In this document: in pieces, positions 6,591 to 13,322 of the stretch
How positions within the stretch are numbered: the first letter of the stretch is position 1
How the letters are laid out: each line of letters opens with the position of its first letter
Source of the DNA: Akkermansia sp.
GTDB lineage: Bacteria; Verrucomicrobiota; Verrucomicrobiia; Verrucomicrobiales; Akkermansiaceae
Assembly (NCBI GenBank): GCA_017628435.1
Contig: JAGBZE010000099.1
Location: 1-13,322 of the forward strand
Length of the DNA stretch: 13,322 nt
Direction: 5' to 3'
Made by a program: the position numbers and the translations under genes
The notes under the pieces: generated by a model
Told to the model about the DNA's origin: nothing
Seen by the model: only the letters and a program-made list of their open reading frames with translations
Databases searched by the model: none

Positions 6591-7313
6591 CTAGCTGGTC
6601 AGTGTGTAGTGTAGTTTGGTGCTGACGCTGGCCGCAGTGGGCTCGCCGTTTTTGCAGGCGGGAGAGAAAAGCCAGTTTCTCAGAATCCAGTTGCGCGTAT
6701 GCTGATCGAGAGAGGCGATGCCGCTGGACTGTGTGATTTTCACCTCCATGGGGGAACCATCAGCTGCCACCTGGATGAGCACGCCTACAGTGCGTTTTGC
6801 CCGTTGGCGGTGCAGGGCGGAAGGATAGGGCGGGTGCGGGCATCGGCTATATGCCGGTGGTATAAACACATCTGCGCCTTTTCGCAGGGGCTTCTGTCGT
6901 GGGGCGATGCTGACGGAGTGCTGAGTTGCCGGTGCCTGTAACTCGGGGATGATCTCAAGGAAATCATCTTCCTTTGGTTGCGGTTCCAGCTCATTCAGTT
7001 CTGTCAGGGTGATGCCGGATTTCCCTTCCTGCAGCACGGTTGTGTCTGGCAGCTGAAGCTCGGGGGCAGATACGGTGAGTTGCCGGGGGGGCTTGGGTAT
7101 GGGGGTGGGCTCTTCCTGAGGCCGGGAAGGCGCGGTGAAGATAATGCCCTGAAAATGGCATGCCGCTTCTTCATCTGGTTGTAGAAGGGGGGAGCACAGT
7201 GCAGCCAGTGCTGCAGAGCCCAGAAGCAGCAGGGAACAGACCGCACTTTGCAGGGCGTTTCTCCTGCGGTGGCGGACTATTTGTCCCGCTGCGCTGTGGC
7301 GAATGTGTAACAT
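6591..7313 (-). CDS. TonB family protein
   Basis: A 240-residue energy-coupling protein. Residues 20-44 form one hydrophobic anchor after a basic N-terminus. Residues about 60-150 are proline- and glutamate-rich (for example PTPIPKPPRQL), the periplasm-spanning linker. Residues about 155-240 form a TonB C-terminal domain (YPSALHRQRAKRTVGVLIQVAADGSPMEVKI...SSGIASLD), which in the family touches the TonB box of outer-membrane receptors and passes on proton-motive force from ExbB/ExbD. No exbB or exbD lies nearby. Its start is 2 bases past the stop of the solute-binding protein gene, so it is the third gene of the riboswitch-led operon and probably serves the receptor encoded first. Four cysteines in the periplasmic part are unusual for TonB. 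Confidence 0.88.
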   Translation of the reverse strand: MLHIRHSAAGQIVRHRRRNALQSAVCSLLLLGSAALAALCSPLLQPDEEAACHFQGIIFTAPSRPQEEPTPIPKPPRQLTVSAPELQLPDTTVLQEGKSGITLTELNELEPQPKEDDFLEIIPELQAPATQHSVSIAPRQKPLRKGADVFIPPAYSRCPHPPYPSALHRQRAKRTVGVLIQVAADGSPMEVKITQSSGIASLDQHTRNWILRNWLFSPACKNGEPTAASVSTKLHYTLTS

Positions 7314-7315
7314 GG

Positions 7316-9061
7316 TTATTCTGCACGCCAGAAGAGGTGCGCATCTGCTGCATCATAGCACCAGCGGCTTTCGGGTATCTGCAGGTGTGGGTGGTGCATC
7401 AGGTACACCCGGTTCTCCTTCCATCCGGGCAGCCAGATGGCTTCCTCATACACCGCCTTGTCCACCGCTGCCAGGGCTTCCGCGTTGGGGATAGTCCGGT
7501 AATGCTCCAGGGTAGAATGTATGGCAGGGGAATCAATGCCGAAGGGGGAGAAATCCGGCTCGGCTTCTGCCGCCAGAAAGCGGGCGGGGTCTGGCTTTTC
7601 GGGGGCCGGCACGGCCCAGAAGATGAGTTCGTGACTGCGTTCCTGCAATTGCCGCTGGCAGTTCTGCCAGGGAAGCGGTTCCGGCACAATTTCTGCTCCG
7701 CAGGCTGCTGCGCTCTGCACCAGGCATGCCACGAGGGTGGAAATCTTATCGCTGGGCGTGTAGCTGAGCCGTACGCTGAGCCTGGTGCCCTCCGCTGTGC
7801 GCAGAATGCCGTCGCTGCCGGGCTGGGTATAGCCTGCTTTGGCAAAAAGATCACGGGCTGTTGCGGGATTATACTGGTATTGGGGCGTATTCTGCGGGGT
7901 CAAGGCACCGTATCCGCTGCTGAAGGTGGTGAGTCTGCTGCCCTCGCCGCGCATGATAATCTGCATGGCTTTGTCCATGTCCATGGCGTGCATCAGCCCC
8001 CGTCGCAGGTCGCGGCTGGAAAGGGTGCGGGCATTCAGTGCAATGCCATATGGTGGCAGCGGGTATTCGGCATCGTATACCAGTGTGGGCAGGTGGTCTG
8101 CGCTGGCGGTGTGTTCCTGCCAGGCGGCTATATTGCGTGTCTGCAGCGCATCCAGCTTGCCGCGCAGCAGGAATTCCCACACCTGAGCCTCGGATTGGAG
8201 GAAATGGTGCTCAATGAAATCAGCATTGAATCGGTTCCGGCAGAGGGGCAGTTGTTCTCCCCACCACCCGCATATGCGCTGGAGTTCCAGCATGCGGCCG
8301 CGTTCCACCCGGCTTACACGGTAGGGGCCGGTGGCAGGCGGGATGCGCTGGGCGTATGATTCACGGAAGCGGGAATCAAAATCACGGTAGAATCCCGGTT
8401 CTGCCGGGTGTAGCAGTTGTGCGGCGCTGGCGGCATCACTCTGCATCCTCAGGGTGATGGAAAGCAAGTGGTCACCATGGGTCTTGAGGCTGGTGGCAGC
8501 CTGGGCAAGCAGCTCAAACTCGCTGCAGTGTTGTTCCGCTTGCAGCAGGGCAGCCAACAGGTAATCAGCAGCGCGAACCGGGCATCCGTTATTATAGCGA
8601 GCTGCGGGATTCAGTCTGAAATAGAATGTGTTACCAACGGTGGCCCATGCCTCTGCCACCCCGGCAGTGGGCTGGTCGGTGAGCGGGTGCCGGACTACCA
8701 GGGGAATCTCCGTAGCAGCCAGCAGGTTCTGTTGGAAAAATTGTACGGTGCCGCCGAAACGCAGGAAATGGGCGGGGAAGGGGCCCGCATTCGGGAATCG
8801 TACCCGACCGCCTTTGCGGGCGGCCGGGTTGCCGATTTCCGGGTGCTCTGCTGCCGTTTGCCACACGATGCCATCGGGCAGGTGGGCATTCAGTTCCAGC
8901 TGAATTTTCTGAATCCTGGCAAGTCGCTGTGCGAAATCTACCGGGTAGGCAGCTGGGGTAGCCTGCGCCTCATGCTCGATGGCCTCAGTGGGCTGTCTCT
9001 CGACTGCCCACCATGCCACAGCTGCCAGAAGCAGCAGAAAAAACAACAGAGCGCGTTTCAT
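7316..9061 (-). CDS. Family 5 (peptide/nickel-type) extracellular solute-binding protein
   Basis: A 581-residue protein with an N-terminal hydrophobic segment (residues 3-20), either a signal peptide cut after AVA or an uncleaved anchor; there is no lipobox cysteine. The body matches SBP_bac_5 periplasmic binding proteins (OppA/DppA/NikA/YejA group): KGGRVRFPNAGPFPAHFLRF near residue 85, TFYFRLNPAARYNNGCPVRAADYLLA (the typical 'W-x-F-x-L-R-x-x-x-x-F-x-D-G-x-P-x-T-A-x-D' region), RIPPATGPYRV, and IALNARTLSSRDLRRGLMHAMD. The GPFP start recalls the YejA microcin C subgroup. No permease or ATPase is adjacent. It starts 9 bases after the receptor gene, in the riboswitch-controlled operon, so its ligand may be a corrinoid, a metal complex or a peptide; this is inference. 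Confidence 0.85.
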   Translation of the reverse strand: MKRALLFFLLLLAAVAWWAVERQPTEAIEHEAQATPAAYPVDFAQRLARIQKIQLELNAHLPDGIVWQTAAEHPEIGNPAARKGGRVRFPNAGPFPAHFLRFGGTVQFFQQNLLAATEIPLVVRHPLTDQPTAGVAEAWATVGNTFYFRLNPAARYNNGCPVRAADYLLAALLQAEQHCSEFELLAQAATSLKTHGDHLLSITLRMQSDAASAAQLLHPAEPGFYRDFDSRFRESYAQRIPPATGPYRVSRVERGRMLELQRICGWWGEQLPLCRNRFNADFIEHHFLQSEAQVWEFLLRGKLDALQTRNIAAWQEHTASADHLPTLVYDAEYPLPPYGIALNARTLSSRDLRRGLMHAMDMDKAMQIIMRGEGSRLTTFSSGYGALTPQNTPQYQYNPATARDLFAKAGYTQPGSDGILRTAEGTRLSVRLSYTPSDKISTLVACLVQSAAACGAEIVPEPLPWQNCQRQLQERSHELIFWAVPAPEKPDPARFLAAEAEPDFSPFGIDSPAIHSTLEHYRTIPNAEALAAVDKAVYEEAIWLPGWKENRVYLMHHPHLQIPESRWCYDAADAHLFWRAE

Positions 9062-9070
9062 GTGCTGTCT

Positions 9071-10993
9071 TCAGAAGGAGACCGTAGCACCACCGTAAAC
9101 CGAGGTGCCGGGGGCCAGAAGGTTGCCGGAGGAACTATCCGTCACAAATTTCTGGTTGGTCAGGTTTTCCACTCGTGCGTGCAGGGTGAGTGTCTCGTTC
9201 ACCTCATAGGAGGCGTAGCAGCGCAGCGTGTAATATGAATCCAGGCGGGAGGCATCCCAATCACGGCGACCGGTGGCGGCGGCCAGGCCCATGCCGGTGG
9301 TCAGCTTTTCCGTGGGGTGGGTGTGGATATCCGCACTCCATACCTGGCGGCAGCTGTTCGGGATGGATTGGTCATCCTGCTGTTTCGGCTGGGTGTAGGT
9401 GTAGGCCAGTTTGTAGCCGGTGTTCCATGCATCGCCGAATGAGCCGCTGAGCGCCAGTTCCACGCCTTGGCTGGTCCAGTGGCCGTCCTTGTTGATGTAG
9501 TAGTAATTGAACCAGTCTTCCGAGGGCGCATCGATGGCGTCCTTCACCTGCTGCCAGAAATAGGTAATAGAAGCGGTGTGGTTATCACTGATTGCCTGCT
9601 CCACGCCGAAATCGGCGCTCCAGCTTGTTTCGCAGACCAGATTCGGGTTGCCGTGGAAGTCACCCCATGCGCTGTGGAAGACTCTCTTGCTGCGCTCAAA
9701 GGAACTCGGGCCGCGATAACCATGGCCGAAGGAGCCGAACAAGCGGGTGCCGGTGCTGTCGAAGAAGTAACTGCTGGCGGCGCGGGCTGTGGGCAGGGCG
9801 TGGTAGATGCTGCTGTAGTCCAGACGCACGGCCAGGGAGCTCACCCATTCCTTCACCGGGCTGATGATATGGTCAATGCCTACGCCATACAGGTTTTCCC
9901 TGGTGTTGCTGGCAGCCCAGCTGGAGCTGTCGTACTGGCTGCGGGTCCAGCGGAAGGAGAAATTGGTGGTCTGGTGCTGGCACCAGCGCAGGGAATTGCG
10001 CCATTCCACCTGCACATTGCGCAGGTCGTAATTCGAGCCATGGCCCATCATGCTATCGCTGCCGTAGTAACCTGCCATCAGGCTGCTGGTATAGCGGTTG
10101 GTGATTTTGCTTTCTACCTTGGCCGTTACCATGTTGGTGCGGAACCGGTATGGGGTGGTGCTCCAAGCGCCGCCGTAATAGCTGGGGGAATCAAACCAGG
10201 CGTCTTCCCGGCGGTAGGTGGTGGTGAAGGTGGTGGCTTCATTCAAGTCATAATCCAGTCGCAGGGCTTCGGCAAAGCATTCGTAGCGGCCGGCTTTGCT
10301 TATGTCGGGAACTGCGCCGTTGGCGGAGCGGATATCGTTGTCCGTGTGCTCATAGGTGCCGGAAACAAAGTAGTGCAGCTTGTCCTGCTGTCCCTGGAAG
10401 CGCAGGTTGGCGGTGTAGGTATCGTGGCTGCCGGCCTCCTGGAATAAGGTGGCGGTGGGTTCGCCTTCACCCCGCGGGGTTTCCATGAAGAGTACGCCGG
10501 CCACGGCGCCGCCGCCGTATATGGCACCCTGAGTGCCGCGCAGCAGCTCAGCAGTGCCGATATCGAAGGTGTTGCTGCGGGCAATGAGGTTGGGCGTCAC
10601 GTTGCCATTGCCGTTGCTGCCGGAAACCAGCATGCCGTCTATCATAGGCTGCAGGTATGTCTGGCGAGCCATGCCGCGTACCACGATGTTAGAAGCATTG
10701 CCCTTGCCATCCAGCCCGCCGCCGGGCAGCACTGCAGCTCCGGGGACGGTGGTCAACGCATCGGATAAATTGTAAATACCTTCCGAACGCAGTTCCTCCA
10801 TGTCCAGAATGGTGACAGATACGCCCGTCTGGTCATAGGGCACTGCATTGCCGCCATGGGCAGATACCGTGATGGGTGCCAGTTCGGTTACGGGTGTTTC
10901 AGCAGCGCTGGCTGCTGCACTTAAACCTGCCAGCAAGAGGGCAGGTACAACGCGTGTGGAGCTCCCGCTGGGAGCTTCTGCTTTATTCTTCAT
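9071..10993 (-). CDS. TonB-dependent outer-membrane receptor, probably corrinoid (BtuB-like)
   Basis: A 640-residue receptor from the chosen ATG at 10993. Residues 1-30 are a signal peptide ending ASA. A TonB-box-like APITVSA is at 39-45, a plug domain follows at about 50-170 (SVTILDMEELRSEGIYNLSDALTTVPG, IVVRGM, LLRGTQGAIYGGGAVAGVLFMETPRG), and a 22-strand barrel runs to the terminal Phe (SVYGGATVSF), with the usual RVENLTNQKF near the end. Such receptors import large ligands with energy from TonB. The cobalamin riboswitch directly upstream points to corrinoids as substrate. A longer in-frame start at 11107 gives 678 residues, but those extra codons run through the conserved B12 box region and are rejected. 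The next genes are a solute-binding protein and TonB. The substrate call rests mainly on the riboswitch. Confidence 0.9.
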   Translation of the reverse strand: MKNKAEAPSGSSTRVVPALLLAGLSAAASAAETPVTELAPITVSAHGGNAVPYDQTGVSVTILDMEELRSEGIYNLSDALTTVPGAAVLPGGGLDGKGNASNIVVRGMARQTYLQPMIDGMLVSGSNGNGNVTPNLIARSNTFDIGTAELLRGTQGAIYGGGAVAGVLFMETPRGEGEPTATLFQEAGSHDTYTANLRFQGQQDKLHYFVSGTYEHTDNDIRSANGAVPDISKAGRYECFAEALRLDYDLNEATTFTTTYRREDAWFDSPSYYGGAWSTTPYRFRTNMVTAKVESKITNRYTSSLMAGYYGSDSMMGHGSNYDLRNVQVEWRNSLRWCQHQTTNFSFRWTRSQYDSSSWAASNTRENLYGVGIDHIISPVKEWVSSLAVRLDYSSIYHALPTARAASSYFFDSTGTRLFGSFGHGYRGPSSFERSKRVFHSAWGDFHGNPNLVCETSWSADFGVEQAISDNHTASITYFWQQVKDAIDAPSEDWFNYYYINKDGHWTSQGVELALSGSFGDAWNTGYKLAYTYTQPKQQDDQSIPNSCRQVWSADIHTHPTEKLTTGMGLAAATGRRDWDASRLDSYYTLRCYASYEVNETLTLHARVENLTNQKFVTDSSSGNLLAPGTSVYGGATVSF

Positions 10994-11014
10994 TGGTGTG
11001 TGTGGCCGTTGAGC

Positions 11015-11033
11015 CGGCGGTGCATCGCCGCCG
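11015..11033 (-). promoter_or_regulatory. Hairpin near the start codon; likely expression platform of the riboswitch
   Basis: CGGCGG (11015-11020) and CCGCCG (11028-11033) form a 6-bp GC stem around a 7-base loop, 22-40 bases upstream of the ATG at 10993. No Shine-Dalgarno is visible between it and the ATG. Nine of its bases (11018-11026) are also complementary to the leader's 5' end at 11226-11234, so the two folds compete. Confidence 0.5.
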
Positions 11034-11044
11034 TGTGTCGTGGC

Positions 11045-11240
11045 GATTCCCCATGGCTGGCATTCCGACTGAGTGCTCAGGGGCTTATTCAGCTTCCGGC
11101 ACAACACGGTTGCGGCACAGCGACGGATTCACACCGTCTTTCCCATCTATTTCCTGCGGCTTCCCGCCGCCTCCCGGAGAATCTACGCGCGGTATCTCCC
11201 GCGCGGTACGCACGCTATCTAACCAGATGCACCGTCCCAT
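11045..11240 (-). promoter_or_regulatory. Cobalamin riboswitch (B12 element)
   Basis: On the minus strand the leader contains, in order, the family core: GGGAA then AGAC and GGTGTGAATCC, GTCGCTGTGCCGCAACCGT, AATAAGCC, and a closing B12 box of the form AGTCGGAATGCCAGCC ending at about 11055. These match the GGGAA..GGTGaaAauCC..GCtGcCCCGCaACtGT..AGCC..AGGAGACCUGCC consensus of Rfam's cobalamin family. A CTGAG/CTCAG hairpin sits between AGCC and the B12 box, and peripheral helices are short. The 5' limit is approximate. It lies upstream of the TonB-dependent receptor start, so bound cobalamin would be expected to repress the uptake operon. I saw no convincing promoter for the leader. Confidence 0.9.
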
Positions 11241-11275
11241 AGCAAGCCAAAAGTTTGCCTCGGCTGATTGGGGCG

Positions 11276-12421
11276 TTAGTAGCAGTCAGCGTAGACTCGC
11301 CAGTCATCTTCGTTGGCGTTGTAGAAGAAGAAGTAATTTCCCAGGTCGCCGATAGTGAGACCGGCGTTTTCATCGAAACTGATTTGCAGTACGAACTCGT
11401 AGCCTTCGGGAATGTCCGGCGCGCCTTGTGCGTAAGTGGGGTAGCCACCAAGCTTGTGCGTTTCGTAGTCTGCCGGATAGATGTCATCCTGATAATCCCT
11501 CCCTCTGATTATTTCATGCTCGCAGATTTCCTCCCACAGTTCATCGCTGCCGCCACAGTCCGGCCATTTGGGAATGTCGTTTTCAACATGTTCGGGGGTG
11601 AGGATGCAGGGCGTCAGTTCGTCGGATGTGTAATCGCAGGGCTCCAGTCCCTCAGTGCTGGCATAGCCGCGGATGACGCAGCCCAGTCTGGGCTCTTCCT
11701 CCGGATCTGTGGCCCAGGCTTCCTGCGGGGCGAAGATGGTGATGAGCTCCAGTCCCCTGAGCAGAGCAGGGACATACGGTAAATCGCGCACGAAGAGAGT
11801 AGCCAGCGGCTCCAGCGGGGTGCCTTCTGTGTCCACAGGGCGTTTCTCGCCGGGGTGCTGCCAGGTCACTCGGCCCAGCCAGCTCTGCGTACCGGCGGCT
11901 TCCCCTTGTGCCGCCTTGCTGCGGAAAAGGACGGCTTCCCGGTTCAGCTTCTGGCGCAGTTCATCGAGCGTCATTACCGGGCCGTCCGGTACATTCATGC
12001 CGCGTGCCCGCATGTCCGCCTTCAGCAGCGTTCTGCATTCGCTGGCTTCTCTGGTTCTGACCCAATTGAGAGGAGTGCTGCCGTTTTTATTACGCGCAGT
12101 GGAGTCTGCGCCTGCTGCCAGCAGGAGTCGCACAGCCTTAGTGTGGAACATGCCGGCAGCCCAGTGGAGCGGCGTATCTCCATCCTTATCGCGTTGATTT
12201 ATATCTGCCCCGGCATCCAGGAGCACCTTCATGCATTTGATTGCATTGTTGAACGCTGCAATGGACAGCAGGCCTTTGCCTTTTTTGTCGATGGCATCGA
12301 TAGGCAGCACCGCTTTCCGAAACCAACCGGCTGTCAGCATCCTGCGCAGCGCGGAAGCCTTGTCGGCGTCAAAGATGTCGTCCAGCGTGTCAATCTGGTG
12401 CTCGGTGAGTGTGGGGGGCAT
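11276..12421 (-). CDS. Ankyrin-repeat protein fused to a DUF1963 (YwqG-like) domain
   Basis: A 381-residue protein without signal peptide. Residues about 45-145 form ankyrin repeats: a degenerate first one (GKGLLSIAAFNNAIKCMKVLLDAGADIN), a canonical one (DGDTPLHWAAGMFHTKAVRLLLAAGADSTARN) and a partial third (NGSTPLNWVR). Residues about 165-381 match the DUF1963/YwqG family, with LATLFVRDLPYVP, HKLGGYPTYAQG, FVLQISFDENAGLTIGDLGNYFFFY; its function is unknown. Ankyrin repeats normally bind protein partners, so the protein may act as a cytoplasmic adaptor. It starts 22 bases after the atpC stop without an evident terminator, so it may be read from the ATP synthase operon. It ends just before the riboswitch leader. 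Confidence 0.85.
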   Translation of the reverse strand: MPPTLTEHQIDTLDDIFDADKASALRRMLTAGWFRKAVLPIDAIDKKGKGLLSIAAFNNAIKCMKVLLDAGADINQRDKDGDTPLHWAAGMFHTKAVRLLLAAGADSTARNKNGSTPLNWVRTREASECRTLLKADMRARGMNVPDGPVMTLDELRQKLNREAVLFRSKAAQGEAAGTQSWLGRVTWQHPGEKRPVDTEGTPLEPLATLFVRDLPYVPALLRGLELITIFAPQEAWATDPEEEPRLGCVIRGYASTEGLEPCDYTSDELTPCILTPEHVENDIPKWPDCGGSDELWEEICEHEIIRGRDYQDDIYPADYETHKLGGYPTYAQGAPDIPEGYEFVLQISFDENAGLTIGDLGNYFFFYNANEDDWRVYADCY

Positions 12422-12443
12422 GGTAGGCGGGGCTTGGTAAATC

Positions 12444-12860
12444 TCAGATTCTCCGTTTCTTCCGGAAGTCGAGCATGGCCATTTGCTTGGCGATGGCGGC
12501 TTCGAGCTTGGTCTGTTCTTCGCGGTCGAGCACGGAGGCTCCGTCGCGGAAGGCCGCCTGGGCTCGTTCCAGGGCTTTTTCCACGCTGGTGGTGTCGATT
12601 TCGTCCACGGTGAGGGCGGTATCCGTCACCAGCAGCACGTTATCGTTTTCCACCTGCAGGAAACCACCGCCCACAAAGAGGCTCTCGGGAGCCTTGCCGG
12701 GGCAGGTGTAGGTGAGTTCCCCATTGGCCACAGAGGTGATGATGGCGGCGTGCCCGGGCAGCACCTCCATCTCACCCTGCGAGGCGGGCAGGCGGATGCT
12801 GCTCACCTCCGCCTCAAGGGCGGTGCGCATGGGGGTGATGATTTTGAATTGCATGGGCAT
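12444..12860 (-). CDS. atpC: ATP synthase epsilon subunit (F1)
   Basis: A 138-residue protein of normal length for the family. The N-terminal beta-sandwich carries the family signature GEMEVLPGHAAIITSVANGEL (about 29-49) and FVGGGFLQVENDNVLLVTD. The C-terminal part (about 88-138) is the two-helix regulatory arm, VEKALERAQAAF...LEAAIAKQMAML. The subunit sits in the F1 central stalk, couples rotation to catalysis and can restrain ATP hydrolysis. It follows atpD by 8 bases, the usual order. A second in-frame ATG two codons downstream (12854) is an equally possible start; no clear Shine-Dalgarno favours either. Confidence 0.96.
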   Translation of the reverse strand: MPMQFKIITPMRTALEAEVSSIRLPASQGEMEVLPGHAAIITSVANGELTYTCPGKAPESLFVGGGFLQVENDNVLLVTDTALTVDEIDTTSVEKALERAQAAFRDGASVLDREEQTKLEAAIAKQMAMLDFRKKRRI

Positions 12861-12868
12861 GAGCGGAA

Positions 12869-13322
12869 TCAGGCTTTCTCAACGGTATCGATGCTGCCCT
12901 TCATGTAGAAGTTCACTTCGGGCACGGAGTCCCACTTGCCGTCCAGAATCTCGGCAAAGCCGCGGACGGTTTCGGCCACGGGCACGTACTCGCCCTTGAT
13001 GCCGGTGAATGTTTCTGCCACGCTGAAGGGCTGGGAAAGGAAACGCTGAATCTTACGGGCGCGGCTCACGGTGAGCTTGTCGGCCTCGGAGAGTTCGTCC
13101 ATACCCAGAATGGCAATCATATCCTGCAGGTCCTTGTAGCGCTGCAGGGTCTGCTGCACGCCACGGGCCACGCGGTAGTGTTCCTCGCCCACGAGCTCGG
13201 GAGCCAGAGCCTTGGAGGTGGAGGCCAGCGGGTCCACAGCGGGGTAGATACCCTGGGCGGCCAGAGCACGCTCGAGCACCACGGTGGAGTCCAGGTGGGA
13301 GAAGGTGGTGGCGGGAGCGGGG
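12869..13322 (-). CDS. atpD: ATP synthase beta subunit, C-terminal part (cut by window edge)
   Basis: The frame is open to the right edge of the window and ends at TGA 12871-12869, so only about the last 150 residues are present. The stretch PAPATTFSHLDSTVVLERALAAQGIYPAVDPLASTSKAL is the diagnostic conserved part of the catalytic beta subunit near the nucleotide-binding region. DMIAILGMDELSEADKLTVSRARKIQRFLSQPF and VAETFTG are the usual C-terminal helical domain. The Walker A region and start lie outside the window. The apparent start at 13282 is an internal GTG within the conserved TVVLERA block and not a real start. Confidence 0.97.
   Translation of the reverse strand, partial: PAPATTFSHLDSTVVLERALAAQGIYPAVDPLASTSKALAPELVGEEHYRVARGVQQTLQRYKDLQDMIAILGMDELSEADKLTVSRARKIQRFLSQPFSVAETFTGIKGEYVPVAETVRGFAEILDGKWDSVPEVNFYMKGSIDTVEKA

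Noticed and set aside
7160..8359. Long plus-strand open frame (399 codons) opposite the tonB and solute-binding protein genes
   Set aside because: Its translation is low-complexity in character with no recognisable domain, while the opposite strand encodes two clear families. It is a GC-driven shadow frame.
9467..10447. Plus-strand open frame of 326 codons, alanine/glycine/valine-rich, inside the receptor gene
   Set aside because: Antisense shadow of a well-supported TonB-dependent receptor.
11240..11275. Sigma-54-like GG-N10-GC pattern upstream of the riboswitch
   Set aside because: Only the minimal dinucleotides match and the flanking consensus is poor; no convincing promoter could be called.
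1..13322. CRISPR arrays, tRNA or rRNA genes, insertion sequences, phage genes
   Set aside because: No regularly spaced direct repeats, tRNA cloverleaf signatures, transposase or phage-like proteins were found on either strand.

Overview
The window reads like a chromosomal segment of a Gram-negative, diderm gut-type bacterium. It has an LptD-like LPS exporter, a TonB-dependent receptor with a TonB protein, and weak or absent Shine-Dalgarno sites. The protein styles and GC-rich palindromic repeats fit the Verrucomicrobiota, with Akkermansia and relatives my best guess. That assignment comes from recall of family style, not from a database search.

Layout, left to right. Positions 1-281 are non-coding and hold a cluster of four strong palindromes (REP-like). 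Two forward genes follow: a CBM9-like domain protein (282-842) and a YbaK-type aminoacyl-tRNA deacylase (858-1349). All other genes are on the minus strand. A four-helix membrane protein (1290-1724) overlaps the 3' end of ybaK tail to tail. A small exported protein (1760-2224) is translationally coupled to an LptD-like outer-membrane protein (2224-4650). A fused two-domain acyltransferase (4701-6488) resembles bifunctional aminolipid synthases. A three-gene uptake operon follows: TonB-like protein (6591-7313), family 5 solute-binding protein (7316-9061) and BtuB-like TonB-dependent receptor (9071-10993). Then comes an ankyrin-repeat/DUF1963 fusion (11276-12421), and the window ends with the ATP synthase genes atpC (12444-12860) and the 3' part of atpD (12869 to the window edge).

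The most informative non-coding element is a cobalamin riboswitch on the minus strand at about 11045-11240, directly upstream of the receptor gene. It implies that receptor, solute-binding protein and TonB protein form a corrinoid-responsive uptake operon. The unexpected partner is the solute-binding protein, which belongs to the peptide/nickel (SBP_bac_5) family and not to the BtuF type, and no permease or ATPase gene lies beside it. The riboswitch leader also contains a 9-bp long-range complementarity that competes with a local hairpin near the start codon, a possible switching element.

The acyltransferase and LptD-like genes are both envelope-lipid functions. Each has a recognisable sigma-70-like promoter. 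The promoter of the acyltransferase carries three TGTTAT repeats and a short palindrome, which may be an operator. No tRNA, rRNA, CRISPR array, insertion sequence or convincing intrinsic terminator was seen.
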